Below are positions 1 to 52,439 of a DNA stretch of 64,000 bases, one piece after another; position 1 is the stretch's first letter; every line of letters starts with the position of its first letter. This DNA is from Phylloscopus collybita (taxonomy: Eukaryota; Chordata; Aves; Passeriformes; Phylloscopidae). Below the pieces are notes generated by a model. It was not told where the DNA came from. It worked only from the letters and a program-made list of their open reading frames with translations, and made no database searches. A program made the position numbers and the translations under genes. The stretch is taken from the NCBI GenBank assembly GCA_027886175.1, contig JAJNNQ010000006.1, positions 5,890,001 to 5,954,000 on the forward strand, in the 5' to 3' direction.

Positions 1-206
1 TGCTCAGCACTCTTCTAGTTCAGATAACTTTGGTTTAAAAAAACCCTTCTTATTCTGTCTTTCTCTGTTAGCTGCAACAGTTAGATGTAGATATATACTT
101 AATTTTTGAATATCATCTTTTACTGTTAAACTGTTCCTTCTGAGCAGGAGCCAGCTTGCAGTTTAGAGTGATGCTGTCAGAACATTTAATGATATTTTAA
201 TTTTAG
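1..206. other. TDRD3: TDRD3 intron sequence at the window edge
   Basis: AT-rich non-coding sequence upstream of the exon-like segment at 207. No coding match to the expected preceding TDRD3 exon was found here or anywhere up to 1545, so that exon lies outside the window. Confidence 0.6.
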
Positions 207-286
207 CTTGAGCCAGCAGAACTTGGAATATCATATTCCAATGCAAATATAAAGAGAGCAATAAAGGAAGGCAAACAGACTCCTGC
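207..286 (+). other. Candidate alternative or poison exon of TDRD3
   Basis: This 80-nt segment follows an AT-rich acceptor (ttttaattttag) and ends at an excellent donor (TGC|GTAAGTAAA). It is open in one frame for 26 codons, starting EPAELGISYSNANIKRAI after a leading Leu, and ends with two leftover bases (GC) that complete a codon with the first base of the exon at 1546 (GC+C, Ala). The peptide does not resemble the known OB-fold sequence expected there. If the usual upstream exon (ending in phase 2) were spliced to it, the frame would reach TAA at 250-252. It could therefore be a mutually exclusive exon, a poison exon, or a chance pairing of splice-like sites. Confidence 0.35.
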
Positions 287-1545
287 GTAAGTAAATTCTA
301 GATCACAAAATGTTTAAAGATGAACACCCAGTGCAAGACATAAGTTGAAAGCTTTTTCATAAAATCTCAAAAATGTTAAGTCAAGTCATCACTCTAGCAA
401 TGTTGTGAGCTCTTCTTTTTACGTAACATTTAAAGATTTAATTTGTGTTATATGTAATTGTTTCAGGTTTGATGTTGGGCTACTAAACTGCAATATGCTG
501 TTTCAGTACAGTGTTACTTTAAATAAATAAAAAACACAATTTTCTTTTAAATGATAGGTTTTTCATTACCATGATTTTAATTTACCCCTTTCCTCTTACA
601 TATTTTTTTCTGTATTTTTTTCTTGTCTATATTTTGATTTCATTTTCCTTGCCTTTATCAGAACAATCAAAAAATCCATTAACATTGCTCAGGTTAAATG
701 TCACTGGTACCGTAATTGGCTGACTTCACTATGAAGGTTCCTCACCATGTGATATGGGCTTGTGATTGCAACAGTAGCTTTAACATATTTTAAACAGATT
801 ATTGTCTCTCAATTGAAAGGTTTTAACTGGCTGTGTCTTTTTTCTCACAAGAAGGAGCAGTTTCCAGATTGCACTGCTTGTCATATCTTTCAATTACTTG
901 CTGGAAATAAATGTTTCTTTTATGCTTCTGCTGTTGCTTTTCCTAGGATAGATTAATGTGAGAAGAAGATAAGGTGGCTTCATGTGGGAGCTGATGACAG
1001 AAAGTATTCATATGTTTTTAAATTACAGAGAAGTGAGAGAAGAAGCAGTAGAAGATGCATGGTTTTTTGTATTTATTACACAAAATACAGTCTAGTCATA
1101 GCGCTTAGCAATGTATAGAAAGGTTCCTTTCTAACCACTCTATGTGTCTACTAAGTTAAATGTCTAAAAAAAATTAGATGATTAACTATTTGGAAATCCA
1201 CTCTTAAATGTAAATATGAGGAACCTGCCTCAAAGTCAGTTGTCTAAGAATATCACCTGATAGTTGAAACAAATCATATCCTTAGTTTGGTATTATGAAA
1301 TTGGATATTAACCAAACAGACAATTTGCCAATATTCATCTCTGTTAGAATCTAATTTGCAGTATGGCATTTTTGAATAATGGGTGGGAAGTGTGCCAATA
1401 AAGCTATTGAAAAGTACTATGCTTTTTGATGCTAATTTTTTATTATGGCATATGAAAATGTATAATAAGAGTAGGTTTTTATATTTCTTTGTGGCAGAAT
1501 ATTAATAAATGTTTTTGAATTTTTTTACTTTGTTTCTACCTCTAG
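287..1545. other. TDRD3: Intron upstream of the first supported TDRD3 exon
   Basis: AT-rich sequence with short T runs and no recognisable repeat family or gene. It ends in the acceptor tgtttctacctctag before 1546. Confidence 0.7.
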
Positions 1546-40646
<39,101 letters not shown>

Positions 40647-40663
40647 TTAATAAGGAAAGAAAG
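40647..40663 (+). other. TDRD3: TDRD3 3' UTR, first part
   Basis: Seventeen nt between the stop codon and a good donor (GAAAG|GTAAATATA). Reading through the donor would instead use the 3' end signalled at 40840. Confidence 0.6.
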
Positions 40664-43600
40664 GTAAATATAAGCTACTGGTGCTTTTGTATTGGTTCAG
40701 ATTTCAAGATAAACAAATCTGGGTTGTTCTAGACTTTTCTTAGGGGTATCGGTATACTTATGATAGAGGTTGGATATCTCTGTTTCTCTGAATTTTGTGC
40801 CTTAGGAGGGCTTAATATATCTGTGGGAAGAGGGAAAGCAATAAAAACACTTTAACAAATAGCTTTTGACTTTTGCTTTATGTCAAGACTCATGTCATCT
40901 CAGCAAACTTTTTCCTGATGCTTTTTCACCTAAAAGGAGCAGCAAGAAATTCTGATTCACATACATTAGACCAGCTTATTTGAAACAAGCAACTTCTGTC
41001 CCTGGGGAACTCAGGACTGTCTAGCTCTATCCAAGGTCCCATATTCTACTTTTTGTAACCCATTTATGTGCATAAATATAATTTCTGTTGTTTTGCTTGC
41101 ATGAGAAGGAGAAATATGAAATTAGTGAGTTCACTGTTAAATATGGAGGTGCAAAGACAAAGAATATTTATGATATTCTGAATCTTGAGGATATACTTGT
41201 ACCTCTACTTTATTAATTACCAGAAAATAAGGGATTATATATCATCCTTAGAAAATAAACATGCTACATACATTCATAAATTTAAAAAGGCCAGCCAGAT
41301 GAAACAGTTACAGTAATTTCACTGAACAAATCTCATAAGCTCTCCTGCTTTCATTTCACTGGTTGATCTTCTAAATCCTTAATTTACGAAAGACAGTCAA
41401 AAGTCTATCCTGACTAAAGAAAGTTTTGGTAAGTCACATAATATTTGATGTAGAGCCACAATGTGTCTTTATCATGAATCTGATTTTTTTTCACTAGGCA
41501 GTTTATTTTTACCAGTCTCTTTTTTGTTCTTTTCATTACTCCAGTCCTCCATGTTTTGATGGCTTAACATGTGCTGCTGATCTCTATACCTTTTGATATT
41601 TCTGACATGCAATAACATATGATTCTACTTTTTAGAATATATGTTAAAATATATTTTTCATTTGTGGCGGTACTGGCAATGTAAGAGAGGTGATAATTGT
41701 TCTATTTTTGCCAATATAATTCTAATTTCTATTTTAAGTACATGTATCAATCACTGTTAATGACCATGTCCTGAGACAGTTCATGCAGAAATTATTCTGG
41801 AATATGACTCTGCACTGAGCAGAGTTTTAACCAGCACAGTTGACCCTGAGCAGTGTCAGGGTGATCAGTTGAATGAGAGATGTGAAATGTAACAGCAGTC
41901 AAAGCCAGGGAATTTTTTTTGTATCTTAGGTAATATTTTTTGTATTTCTCTAATTTTGCAGTATAAACCTGGAAAACTCTTCTTAGCTTTGGTCAGCTAT
42001 GAGGCACCAGGGAGAGTGGTAGTAACTCCTGTATCTCAACAGCAAGTTGCTTGTTGGCAGATAAGGGACAACCTTTCTAAGGCACAGGTGATTTTTCCTT
42101 GCAGGTGTTCCTATACTTTGTTTTAAAGATTATAATGGGATCCCGATTTAAATGGACAGCAGATCTGGTATCAAAACTTACCTGGCACAGAAAATAAGCC
42201 TTCACAGCTTTTCCTTTCTATTGGGCATTCCCAAAAATAAGTGGATGCTATAATCAATTCTTCACTGATTTTAAATGGAGGCAGAAAATCAAACATGGTT
42301 CTTTTCTAAATTGTTTTTGGCTTACATGGACTTTGTACAACAATGTAGCTTTAACGTCTTGACATGTAAAAGTTCAGGAATATTAAACGTCGGTTCCTAT
42401 GTATCCATTTCTATATGGATTTTGCCTCTTTTTCATTTCTTAGATCCTTTGAGAGCATGGCTCTCATACTGTTCTTTTTTCAAGTTTTTAATAACCTGTT
42501 ATATTTTAATAACCTGTAAATGAAAACAAGATTTATCAGGGAAGCTTTAAGGGATCCAGTGGGACATAATTTTACCACAACTTTCTGCTGCAGGATGCTT
42601 TAACTCTTCAACAGATCATTTATTAGTGGCACCTTTACTTACTGAAAAGGAGTATCTCTCTATTATGTTAAGTAGCTTAATGTCTTCTTCTTGAAGAGAT
42701 GAAAAATCATTGATGATGATTATTTAATGTTATAGTTTGTAACATTTAAAATTCCAAGGTATCCTGTTCTCAAAGGCAACTCAAACAACACTAAAACTGG
42801 AGTTTGCTGGCCATATTTGGATTGGGTATGATAGGGATGTATCAAAAATGAAGCTCCATACAGTCAAAGTATGAACTCATACCCAAAACCTTTTAGATCT
42901 ACCTGTATAATCTTATATCACTTAACAAGGAGGACTTACTAATGGTGTGGTGCAACAATATGGAAATGAGTCTGTACTGCTTCCTGGATTAGTGTTCAGC
43001 ACACTCATTCAGGTGTTGAATTTGGCCAGGTACATTACCAAATAATCAGTTCAAAATCTTTGTACTGCAAAGGGTCTTAAGTAGGAGGTTCAAGATTTTA
43101 AAATTCTGAATTGTTTTTTAAAAGAGGAATTTGGATCAATGGAGCTGTTAAGTCTCAGAAAGAACAGTCTCTAAAGGGATCTCATTGCAGTATTTCAATA
43201 GTTGAAAAGGGGACTTCTAAAAAAGACGGAGAGGGACAAACACTGCAGACTTGCAGGAAGTCTTGACCTGGTGATTTTTATCAGAAGACAGAGAGATAAA
43301 GTGGAAGTATGGGATAGTCAGTACCTAATTGTGGTTGCAGTTGACCTAAGAATTAGCAATATCGAGCAGTGTGAGGTGGAGAGCACTAAGTCATCATTTT
43401 ATCAGAGAGAATTTTATGTGTGTATGAGTCAAAATAAAGGGTTTAACAGGTCTGTAAAATAAGATAATCCTCCTAGATAGTCAAGATACAGGAATTAGAA
43501 TCTAACAATAATAAAAATACATCCTGAGGTTACATTTTCTGTATAGAATGTCTTAATAGTCTGAAATTGAAGGGGAGCAAATCATCAGAAATGAGTGTTT

Positions 43601-44047
43601 TGAAGGTTCAGACCTTTTGGAGGAGATTGAAAGAACCTATGAGTGTGAACTTATAAGTACGTGGTCCTTACATGCTTTTTGGGTCTTCCTTTGCTCCATG
43701 ACAGAACTAATGTGCACCTTGTCACATTTGCTATAAAATCTGTATTGAAGTCCTTAACAATGTAGAAATTGTGGTTTTGTGAGAGAGAAGTCTTTACTAG
43801 AAAGTGTTCTTTGTATTAGACCAATCATATATATATTGCATTGAAGTGCAGCCTTCTGATTTATTCTTTTAAAGAATTGAGTCTCTGTAAGTACTGAAAA
43901 GCAGGTATTGACTCTTTTAGGGAAAGAAAATGAAGTGACAGTGAAGTCTATGTGGCACAAAGAGCCCATGGATAGGGAGTACTTATGGTTTCTTGAGTGT
44001 CAATATTTTTTGAACTTATCTCTTGTATTTTAGTTTTTTTCATTTAG
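40664..44047. other. TDRD3: Intron in the TDRD3 3' UTR, 3.4 kb
   Basis: AT-rich, with no recognised repeat family or coding content. It ends tattttagttttttttcatttag before the proposed last exon. Confidence 0.6.
40840..40845 (+). promoter_or_regulatory. Possible alternative polyadenylation signal
   Basis: AATAAA lies about 195 nt after the stop codon, inside the 3' UTR intron. If the donor at 40664 is not used, it could end a short TDRD3 transcript. It is a common hexamer in AT-rich DNA. Confidence 0.25.
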
Positions 44048-44300
44048 AAACCTTCTTGGAGTCGGGGGGAATTCACTGGCAGCTCTCAACTTGCTGAACA
44101 CTTCTTCTAGAAGAAATTCTGGGGTTTTCCAAGCAGCAGGATGGAACAAAGAAAGCTCATGTGAGCAGAAGGAATTTGGACCTGACACCACAAAAGACTT
44201 TTTTAAAGTTCTTAGTTAAATGAAGCTGAACACTTTTTACATACAAAAGAGGCAAATTGTCATTGCTGCCATCAATAAAACCACAGTGCACTATTCTATT
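44048..44300 (+). other. TDRD3: TDRD3 last exon, non-coding 3' UTR (proposed)
   Basis: It starts after a T-rich acceptor (tttttttcatttag) with AAACCTTCTTGGAGTCGG. It is of more balanced composition than its flanks and ends with AATAAA at 44274-44279, followed by a T/GT-rich stretch (ccttgtattctttttactg) as expected for cleavage near 44295-44305. I infer it is the terminal exon from the splice site, composition and signal. The exact end is approximate. Confidence 0.55.
44274..44279 (+). terminator. TDRD3: Polyadenylation signal of TDRD3 (proposed)
   Basis: AATAAA with a downstream T-rich element about 20-45 nt later. This is the best-placed signal after the last coding exon. Confidence 0.55.
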
Positions 44301-47300
44301 CTTTGCCTTGTATTCTTTTTACTGAGCCTCCATTGTTAGTTAAGGTAATAATGTATCATGATTTCTTTCTTAATTTTGAACTGATTTTACTTCTAATATT
44401 GCTTCTAGTAAAGTAAAATTAAAGCGTATTTTCTTAAAAGCTGACAGGATTGGGCCTTTAATTTAGATTTTTGGTTAGCATTAGCAAAACATGTTAAAAA
44501 AATTCAGCTGATTGTACAGTAAAATTCTGAGTAGGTTTTTGACTATGTTTTCTGTGTTTATTTTCCAAAGTTGCTGAAGGACAAATTACAGATTTGCTTA
44601 TTATGTTTTTTGTGATCTGTGACCAGATGGTCAAAGGGGAGAACGAAAGAAAAATCATCAGTTTCAATAGTAATTTTCTAAATAATTTTAAGTAAATATT
44701 TTCTTTATAGGAATATTTATATTTAAGAAATAGAAACATTTCTAAAAGGTACAGAAAAGTCATTTAAACAAAAAATACTGAAAGATGCACATTGATATTT
44801 TAAGCATAAATATCTGTATACATGCACACGTGCGAGCTGTTGGATAGTAGGTACTAACTTTCTTATAGTTTTAAACTATGTTTTTATTGCTTTATGTTAC
44901 TAGATTTTTTTCAATTACCATTGATGCTTGAAAGAATCTTATGTCAAACTACTTTTCATTCTAAGCTGTATCTTTTAATTTAACGTGATTATGACAAATA
45001 ATTGAAATTTCACTATTTCTTTAGCTGAGAAGCACTCAAAATCTAGGTAACATGAAAATCTCTTCTAAGCTTTATGCTGATCATGTAAGACTGAAATAGC
45101 AGATGCGTTTTGAGGTAGTTTTGAAAGATAGAATTATACCTGAGAGAGGTATTGATGGTATAAATTGTACAGTTAATTCAGCTGAATTTCTCTCTGAGTG
45201 CTCATACAAAACTGTTTCAATAGGACCTTGTTTATTTGGATGATAAGAAGTTTTATATTGAGGATGTCATTAAATGTATCTGCAGTACAGAATATGGATT
45301 ATTGTCTGAATATGGTCAAATCTTACCAATCACATACATTTTTGCAGAATAGTAAGGAACCAAATGTTTTGCTGTCTTAATGGCTCCTAGGCAGCTTCTT
45401 CATAATTACAATGAACCTTACTAATAATTCTAAAGAATTTTGGAAGTTTTAAACATGAGCTGTATAATGTTGAAGTTCTTCTCTATCAACTAATACACAA
45501 CCAATTTTATGAAGTTTGTTAGAGTTACATTAGAAACCACTTCCCAAATAGTATGAAATATCCTGGTCAGTTCTGCTAAATTGTACCAGCAAATAAATAA
45601 ACTAATCTACTGTAGATCTAATACATTGCATGTTGGATGCTTTACTTCCAGAATTATTGATAAGACCACTGACAGCAACTATTCAGCTTCATTAAGAAAT
45701 GTAGGCACAGCATTGTTTTAAAAAGCAAATTTTCTTTGCAAATAGGATGTGCATTAAACAAGCCCCACAGTCAGTGTACCAAAGCAACTTCTGAAATTTA
45801 AATAATTTTGGTCTTGTTTTGAGCTTAAACTCTTGCTGTGAACTAAATCAAAATAAAGAAAATTACAGTCTGATTTAGTCTGAACTTTAAAAAATAATGC
45901 CTAGTTATGAAATTTTAAGACTTTACCAATACAAACCAACATTCCTCTGTAGTGGCTATGGCATTCTGAGATTACGACATGTATGTGCAGCTGTAGGCAA
46001 ATGAAATCTCCTTGATAATGTTGTTTTTTGTGAAAGACCATTTCCTGGTCTTTTCACTGGGGCTGTGGATCTAGAAAGCCAGAGTAAGCAAACAGCTCCA
46101 TAGTCTTCTTGAAAAGTCATGAAGTCTTTGTATGTTTTGTGATTATTTTCTGCTTTGGCTTCAGTTGAAATAATATATTCTGAAAGCTCTGCCTTTCAGG
46201 ATCTGAAGAACTGTTGTTTGAATAGTTAAAACTTATTGTGTCAACCTGTTTTGAAAAGCAAGAGTTCATATATTCATGCTTACTGATTCCCGTATCTGAA
46301 ATAACATGACGATAAACTAGGTAGGTATGTAAATTGTATTCTTGATTTGCATAGTCCATCAAAACCAAAAATACAATAAATTTCTAGTCATACTCTAATA
46401 AAAGTTTGCACACACAAGAACAACATTAATTTATTTAGCTTTTGTATTCAGAAGAAATTACTGTGTCTAGATAGGTCTTCAAAATTGATGTAAAAGTTAA
46501 CTTCTAGTTTGTCAAAAGCAACAGCAAAAGCAAACTCCTGAATTGGTGTGGCCACATTTGTGTGGTTAAAGGGAAAAAGCTGATGAGGAGCACTGGGTCC
46601 TGCTCAGGCACACTATTTATTTGCTAGCTTGCTTTGTGACTCTGTATTGGCATGTACTCGGCTAGCTGTTGCTAACACAAACCTGTCACAGTGGAAGTTT
46701 GCCCTTTGAAGGTGGACATGAGCCAACCAGTAGGTTCATGTCTTTCCTTTGTTAGGAATAGAGCTTTGTTATAGATAGAGCTTTTGAGAATTTCTGTGTT
46801 GAAATTAGGAGTGCAATTTGAATGAGTTTTTCTCGCCTTGGGCTTGTGTATAACATTTTTACTGAATGAAAAAAAAATCAGAATTTCTTGATTAAATTAT
46901 TCTAAAAGTTATATGTCAAGTTGGTATTACTATCATTAGCTAGGATTTTTTTTTTCTCCTTTATACTCTCGAGAGATAAAATCATTTTGAAACAAAAAGC
47001 GGTAATGTCATGGTTTTATCTTACAGGTTTTCAGAATTTTGTATTAAAATCTGATTAAAATTGTCATGTTTGCATTTAAAATTCTTCCTTGGTCTAACAT
47101 CTTCTGATAGATATTCACATGTATTTTTTAATGTAGCTTTTCTTTTTGTCGCTAGCAGGTACTTTCTTTTTAAGTCTTTGGCAACAACTGTGCAAAGCAT
47201 TTTGAGGATTACTTGTCAAGGTCACTCTTCCAAGAAACACTGCTGGAATTTTTGCTGCAGAATCTCTTGGCTTGAGCCTTATGCAGATGAAACTTGTTGG

Positions 47301-50205
47301 GAATATGGCTTTCCAAGGCAGTATTAACAACACATATTTTCATTGGGATGGAAAATGTTGATACCACAGGAAAGACAAATCTTATCCCTAAGATGTACTT
47401 GGATTAGATACATGAAGATTTAGCTTGAGGTAAATATGAATGGATATTTGAAAGAACTCCCAAACTGCCAAAGTAACTGAACGTTGGTAGCTGAAATAAT
47501 CTGGTAGTGTAGGGTGTGCATTATGGTTTTGCATTATGGTTTGCTTTTTAGCATTATGGTTGGATGGAGCTCCATGCAGAAAAATCTCCAGTGCTTTTAT
47601 GCAAACACAGGAATATATAATTTGGAGTGGTTCTCTATAGATGTTTTCGTGAGGAACAATTCTATTTCAGCTGTCTTTTCATCACATGACTTGATCCAAC
47701 TCTAGTAAAATGCTGTACTTTTCTTGAGAGGGGTATAAGCCTGAAGAATGGTCAATTAAGTTCAGTTTAGCTTTCTGCTTGCTATACAACTATTGGGGTA
47801 TTCTCTTGCTTGTTTTTTTCTTTCTTTATGGAATGTTTTTGAGTGACTTACTGTAGGAGAGCAGATAAACCATGGAAGGTACTCCAGACATGTAGGCACT
47901 GACCTTCTCATAGCAGGTCATGCATATGAAAATCTTTGTGGTGTTATTCTTAAAAACAATGGTAAAGACTCAGTATTTATTTATTATCAGTATTTACTTC
48001 ATATCACTTGTTTATGTTGGCCTGTTCTGGGTTTAAATTACAATTTTGTTCTGAGAATGATTCAAAATAATCTAAAGGGAGAGAAATTATATCAATACTT
48101 AATTTTCCCACAAGATTGAAAGGCCATAAAAAGTCAGTTTCCATGCAGGCACATGGGCTGTTGATGGACATAACTATGTCCTGGAAATTATGTTATGAGT
48201 GAAACCAGAATCTAGTATATATTGAAAAAATCTTACATGTATTCAAATAAACAGGAATTGTGGGGAGGCAAATGATTATGTGTAAGATCAACAGAGAACT
48301 ATAGATTGTCTAAAAAAAATTGGCAGCTGCTTCTTTGGAACATGATTATAGCCAATTCAGAGTGCCTTGCAATTTTTCATGCAACTTGACTATTTCTATA
48401 ATAAAATGAGTGCATAGGTAAGTTTTGTGCAGAAGATGTAATTTTCAGACAGTTTAGTTTGTCATGGGACCTTGAATGCTTTGCATTTATACCATGTGTT
48501 TCTAAATTGCAAAGGTTTAAAAAAAATAAATAATATTTTATATTTGTTTTATAGTCAAAATAATCCCCGGTGTATTTTGTTAGTCATTTGATGAATGGCT
48601 GTGCCTCTGCTAAAACACCTATAATCTAAATCGACTGTGCACAGATTTAAGTCTCAATCTAACTATTTATGCTGAATATTTTTCTGTAGCTATTTAGCAA
48701 AAGAATTTGTTTACAATAAAAATAAAAGTGAAAAGCAGAATAAAGAAGAAATGCTTATCATTTTGATAGACCGTGAAGGAAACCATGGGGGTTTTTTCCC
48801 ATTGGGGGACTAAAATAGCACATACAATGTCCATGTTCTGTGTGCTATTTGAATGCAAAATAGCTTTCTTCAAAATTGATATTTTAAACTTTTTTCCCCA
48901 GTCTGCTAATTAAAAAATATTTTAGCCTAGTGTAATTCATGGTATAAGACAGGTGATGTACTCTAACATTTCACTTCTCTTGCCATATCAGTCTTGTGAT
49001 TAAATGCTCCCAATAACAGATATTCTTGATGGCCAGGTAAAAAACGTGGGGGTTTTATTCCAGTTTATTACATTAAAATGTGTACCAAAACTGGAATTAA
49101 CTTCGTACATGGCAATAATGAGACATGTTATACTGACTTTCATCACAAGTAGAAGCTACAACTTAGTTTCAGTGTTCTCCAGCTGCAGAAATGACAATAG
49201 AATTCAGTTGTGCTGCTCCATTTTGCTTAGTTGCTTTAACTTTGATCTCTCATTTTAAAAAAGAAAATAAATTCTTACAGCTGTACACAAACCACTGAGA
49301 ACAGACTGCATTTAAAATAAGAAACTGATGTTATTACATCTTTAGAAAGAAACAGAAAATTGCAAGAGTTATGAAATGTGAAAACTTGCCATGCATATCA
49401 GCCAAGAACCTTTTATGCTCTGTGTACATGGAATTGGGCATTTTTTCCCAAAATAATGAAGATCTGAACAATTCCTATATATAATAATTGTATTTGAGAA
49501 TACTTTATTCCTGTATTTCATTCAGTCTCTATACACTGTGAGGAACCTGGCTTTTATTGCCTCTGGCACTGTAGCTTTCTCACAGCACTTTGCAAGAAGC
49601 CAGACAATGATTGGGAGTATCAGGTGAATATTGATAGAAAAGTTAAGATACTGATAGAGTGTGAGCTCCTCCAAAACTAATCTGAGAAGCTGTACTCTGG
49701 AAGATGTGAAAAAAGCTGTGACACTGTGGTTAAATAGCTGTAGAAGGTGAATGTTGTATCATTAATGCATCGTTAATGTGTTGCAAAGTGCAGTTGCGCA
49801 TACTGGAATGAGGACAAGACTGGTGGAAAAATAAGTTTAAATGATGATACAGTAACAATTTTTTCCAACTAGAATTTGCCATCTGAAAAGTATGTAGCAT
49901 CTTGAAATGCAGATACTAATGGGCAGAATGTACAGTATTTATAGAAAGAACTTCAGATTTAAGATGCTTTGAATTTATCATCCATATCAGCACCATTTTT
50001 TTGACTTCCCTGTTTTGCAGTAATGGGATTCTTTTGAGGCAGATGTTAAGGTCTTTAACACTGTTTGCCTGAGGTGTAGGTGAGATGCTGTTGCTTTCTA
50101 GTAAGCCAATAAAACCAGTCTGCCACTAGATTATTTATTTTCTCTTTTCATTGGTGGTTAGAGATAGCAGTAGCTATATACTGTTATTGATGCCTTAATG
50201 AAGGG
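44301..50205. other. Intergenic, AT-rich, no gene seen
   Basis: No open frame here shows a known family, splice structure or repeat signature. A small threefold repeat lies at 47518-47561. Family knowledge: in other vertebrates TDRD3 is followed by a gene-poor stretch, which fits. Confidence 0.7.
47518..47561 (+). repeat. Three copies of GCATTATGGTT
   Basis: The 11-mer occurs exactly at 47518-47528, 47531-47541 and 47551-47561, spaced 13 and 20 nt apart. Probably a local imperfect tandem duplication. Confidence 0.9.
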
Positions 50206-50209
50206 ATGG

Positions 50210-51010
50210 CACCACTGTCGGGCTAAAACCGATTTATTACTCAGATAAACATCAGCCTCAAAGGCTGTGAGATTTTAGAGGAGCAAGAAGTCGGCCATAG
50301 CTCAAAGTAGTCACAGGTTTCTTCATTACAAGGCAATATATAATATTCTAATCCAATAGAAAGTTGCCACTGAGTTTATTTTGGTTTTTGACCTATCACC
50401 TTTGCTTAATTTTTCTGCACTGATTTCTGCAGAGGGAGGGGATATGAGTATCACATTAATTGATTGGCTGAGATTTACTGTGAGCAGCAAAGTGAGGTTT
50501 GGGTAATTCAGGACCCTAGCTTAATAAGTTCTGCTGCTGATCCAAACTTAAATCTCACACCGTAACATTTGGACGTTTCTGTAGGGTTGTGTGATGGTTT
50601 CCCAGCATTGCACACACAATGCATGGGTTGGTTCTGCATGGCTACAGACTTGGTGCTGAATTCATTCACCATGGCTGTTGAAGGGCTGGATTTGGAGGTC
50701 TTCTGTGGACCTCTTTGCCAGCAGTGCTCACTGTCCCCATCCCTCTAGGTTGCAGCTGGCTGGTACTGCAGCTTCCAGGTCCATAAATCAGCAAGCGTGC
50801 CCCTGAATATCTGCTGCATAATAACTGATGCATATTCATGTTTGCTACAACATTGTGTCACCCTGCTAATAATGTATCTTGGTGAGAAGGAGAGCAGGGA
50901 CAGGGTCCCAGTAGCTGGTGCCTCCTTGCTTCATTTTATCTCCTCTTTCTGCTGCCACCTTGTCTGTGGCTTCTTAAGATACTTTTATCCAATGGGCTAC
51001 TACTACACGT
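50210..51010 (-). mobile_element. Possible solo LTR or other transposon remnant
   Basis: A block of more mixed composition than its flanks. Read on the minus strand, its low-coordinate end has AATAAA (in gagtaataaatcgg, 50227-50241), then tagcccgaca, then TGGTGCC, which is reminiscent of an LTR end followed by a tRNA primer-binding start. No matching second LTR, retroviral protein or target duplication was identified, so the family and the far edge are unknown. Confidence 0.25.
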
Positions 51011-52439
51011 ACACACATATGCTTTTATTATAACATCTAAACTCTTAGTTTACTGTATAAAATTACATTACTACACTATAAAATTCTTCACTATCTTACC
51101 TAATACAGTTTCTTACTTAAGGCGTATTCTTACAACTATAGAAAGAGAACTTGATAATTTTTCTGCTTAATGTCTGTGTATTTTTATTTTTACACTAATC
51201 CGAGCTTCTCCTAAGGCTACAAATCAAATCCTTCAGTAACTGTGGAAGTTTCTATTCATTTCCTACACCTTGATACAATTGGAGACCACTCTTTTAGTAA
51301 GGGCAGACCATGTAGTCTCTTTTGGAGGAAGTGTGGGTCTTATGCAAAGGCCAGCCAATCTGTATGACTGAATTTATGTGCTCATCTGACCAAAACCTTG
51401 ACGCCTCCTTCTGTAATTTTTATACCGCCTGCAGTGGAGAAAACATTAATGAGTGATGAGTCACACTGTTTCTTTGTTATGTGCAATTATGACCTGTTTA
51501 GGCAACAAGTTCCCATGGAGTCTGTGTATCTCTCAAGAAAATGTGTATCTGAAGTGTTTGGGCCACAATGTTCACTTGGGACATTTCTGCTTTGCAATCT
51601 GTAAGCTGTTAACCACTGCATTTAGTAATTTTTTAACTTTTCTCCAAGTAACATAACACCTACAGCTTTAGTCCAATGTAGTACAGAATACTAATGATAC
51701 TTGGCTTAAATTCTGTATGTTGGTTTTTTTCTTCACAAAAAATCTACTGTTTCACATGGAAAATATTCTGGTTTAGGATGGACTGGGCAGGAGTAATACT
51801 ACTGTGTACTTTTGTCTCAGATCCTTTCATTAGAGGTTGTTTATCACTGCTACTTTGCATTTTAATATATTATTTTTAAGGCAATTTTGACTTTGATCAC
51901 ATAGGCTATAGGCTTTTATCCAGATATTTTTTCAGCATAGCAAATAGCACTCTCCTGAGTTCTATGCATATGAGGTCTTTGTTAATTTTTTTTTGTGGAC
52001 ATTGATTAACTTATCCCTTTGATAAAGTTCCTTACCTCTTGAAAGCACTTAGCTCTAATTCCCTATTACTTCTATTACCAATTTGTTCCAGAATTTAATT
52101 CCCCAGAAGGCTAAAGATCTTCTAATTACAGCCTAAAAATATTCAATTATAGACACTTGTGCTTGTTTCACTGTTGACTTTCACATGATGAGAACTCTCA
52201 TCTGACCCTTGAGGTGTTTTTCTGAACTGTGTTGAAGGATGGTGTGAAGAACAATATTCTGTGAATCATGCTCCATAACCACTTACAGTGTGGTAGCACA
52301 GTCACAGGGGGTTCTGTTATTCACGTGGTCCTTCATGCTTATAATATGTGCAGCAATTTCTATTCAGTCATCTATATCTTCACTGAATTGATTAATTCTT
52401 TAAACTTATTATCTTGTGTGCCCTTCTTCTAGTGGGCAG
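51011..52439. other. Intergenic, no feature seen
   Basis: AT-rich; no gene, repeat family or structured element recognised. Confidence 0.65.

Noticed and set aside
655..700. Possible small exon after tgcctttatcag
   Set aside because: Only 31 nt with a poor donor (GTTAAA) and no conserved peptide; it would also break the TDRD3 frame.
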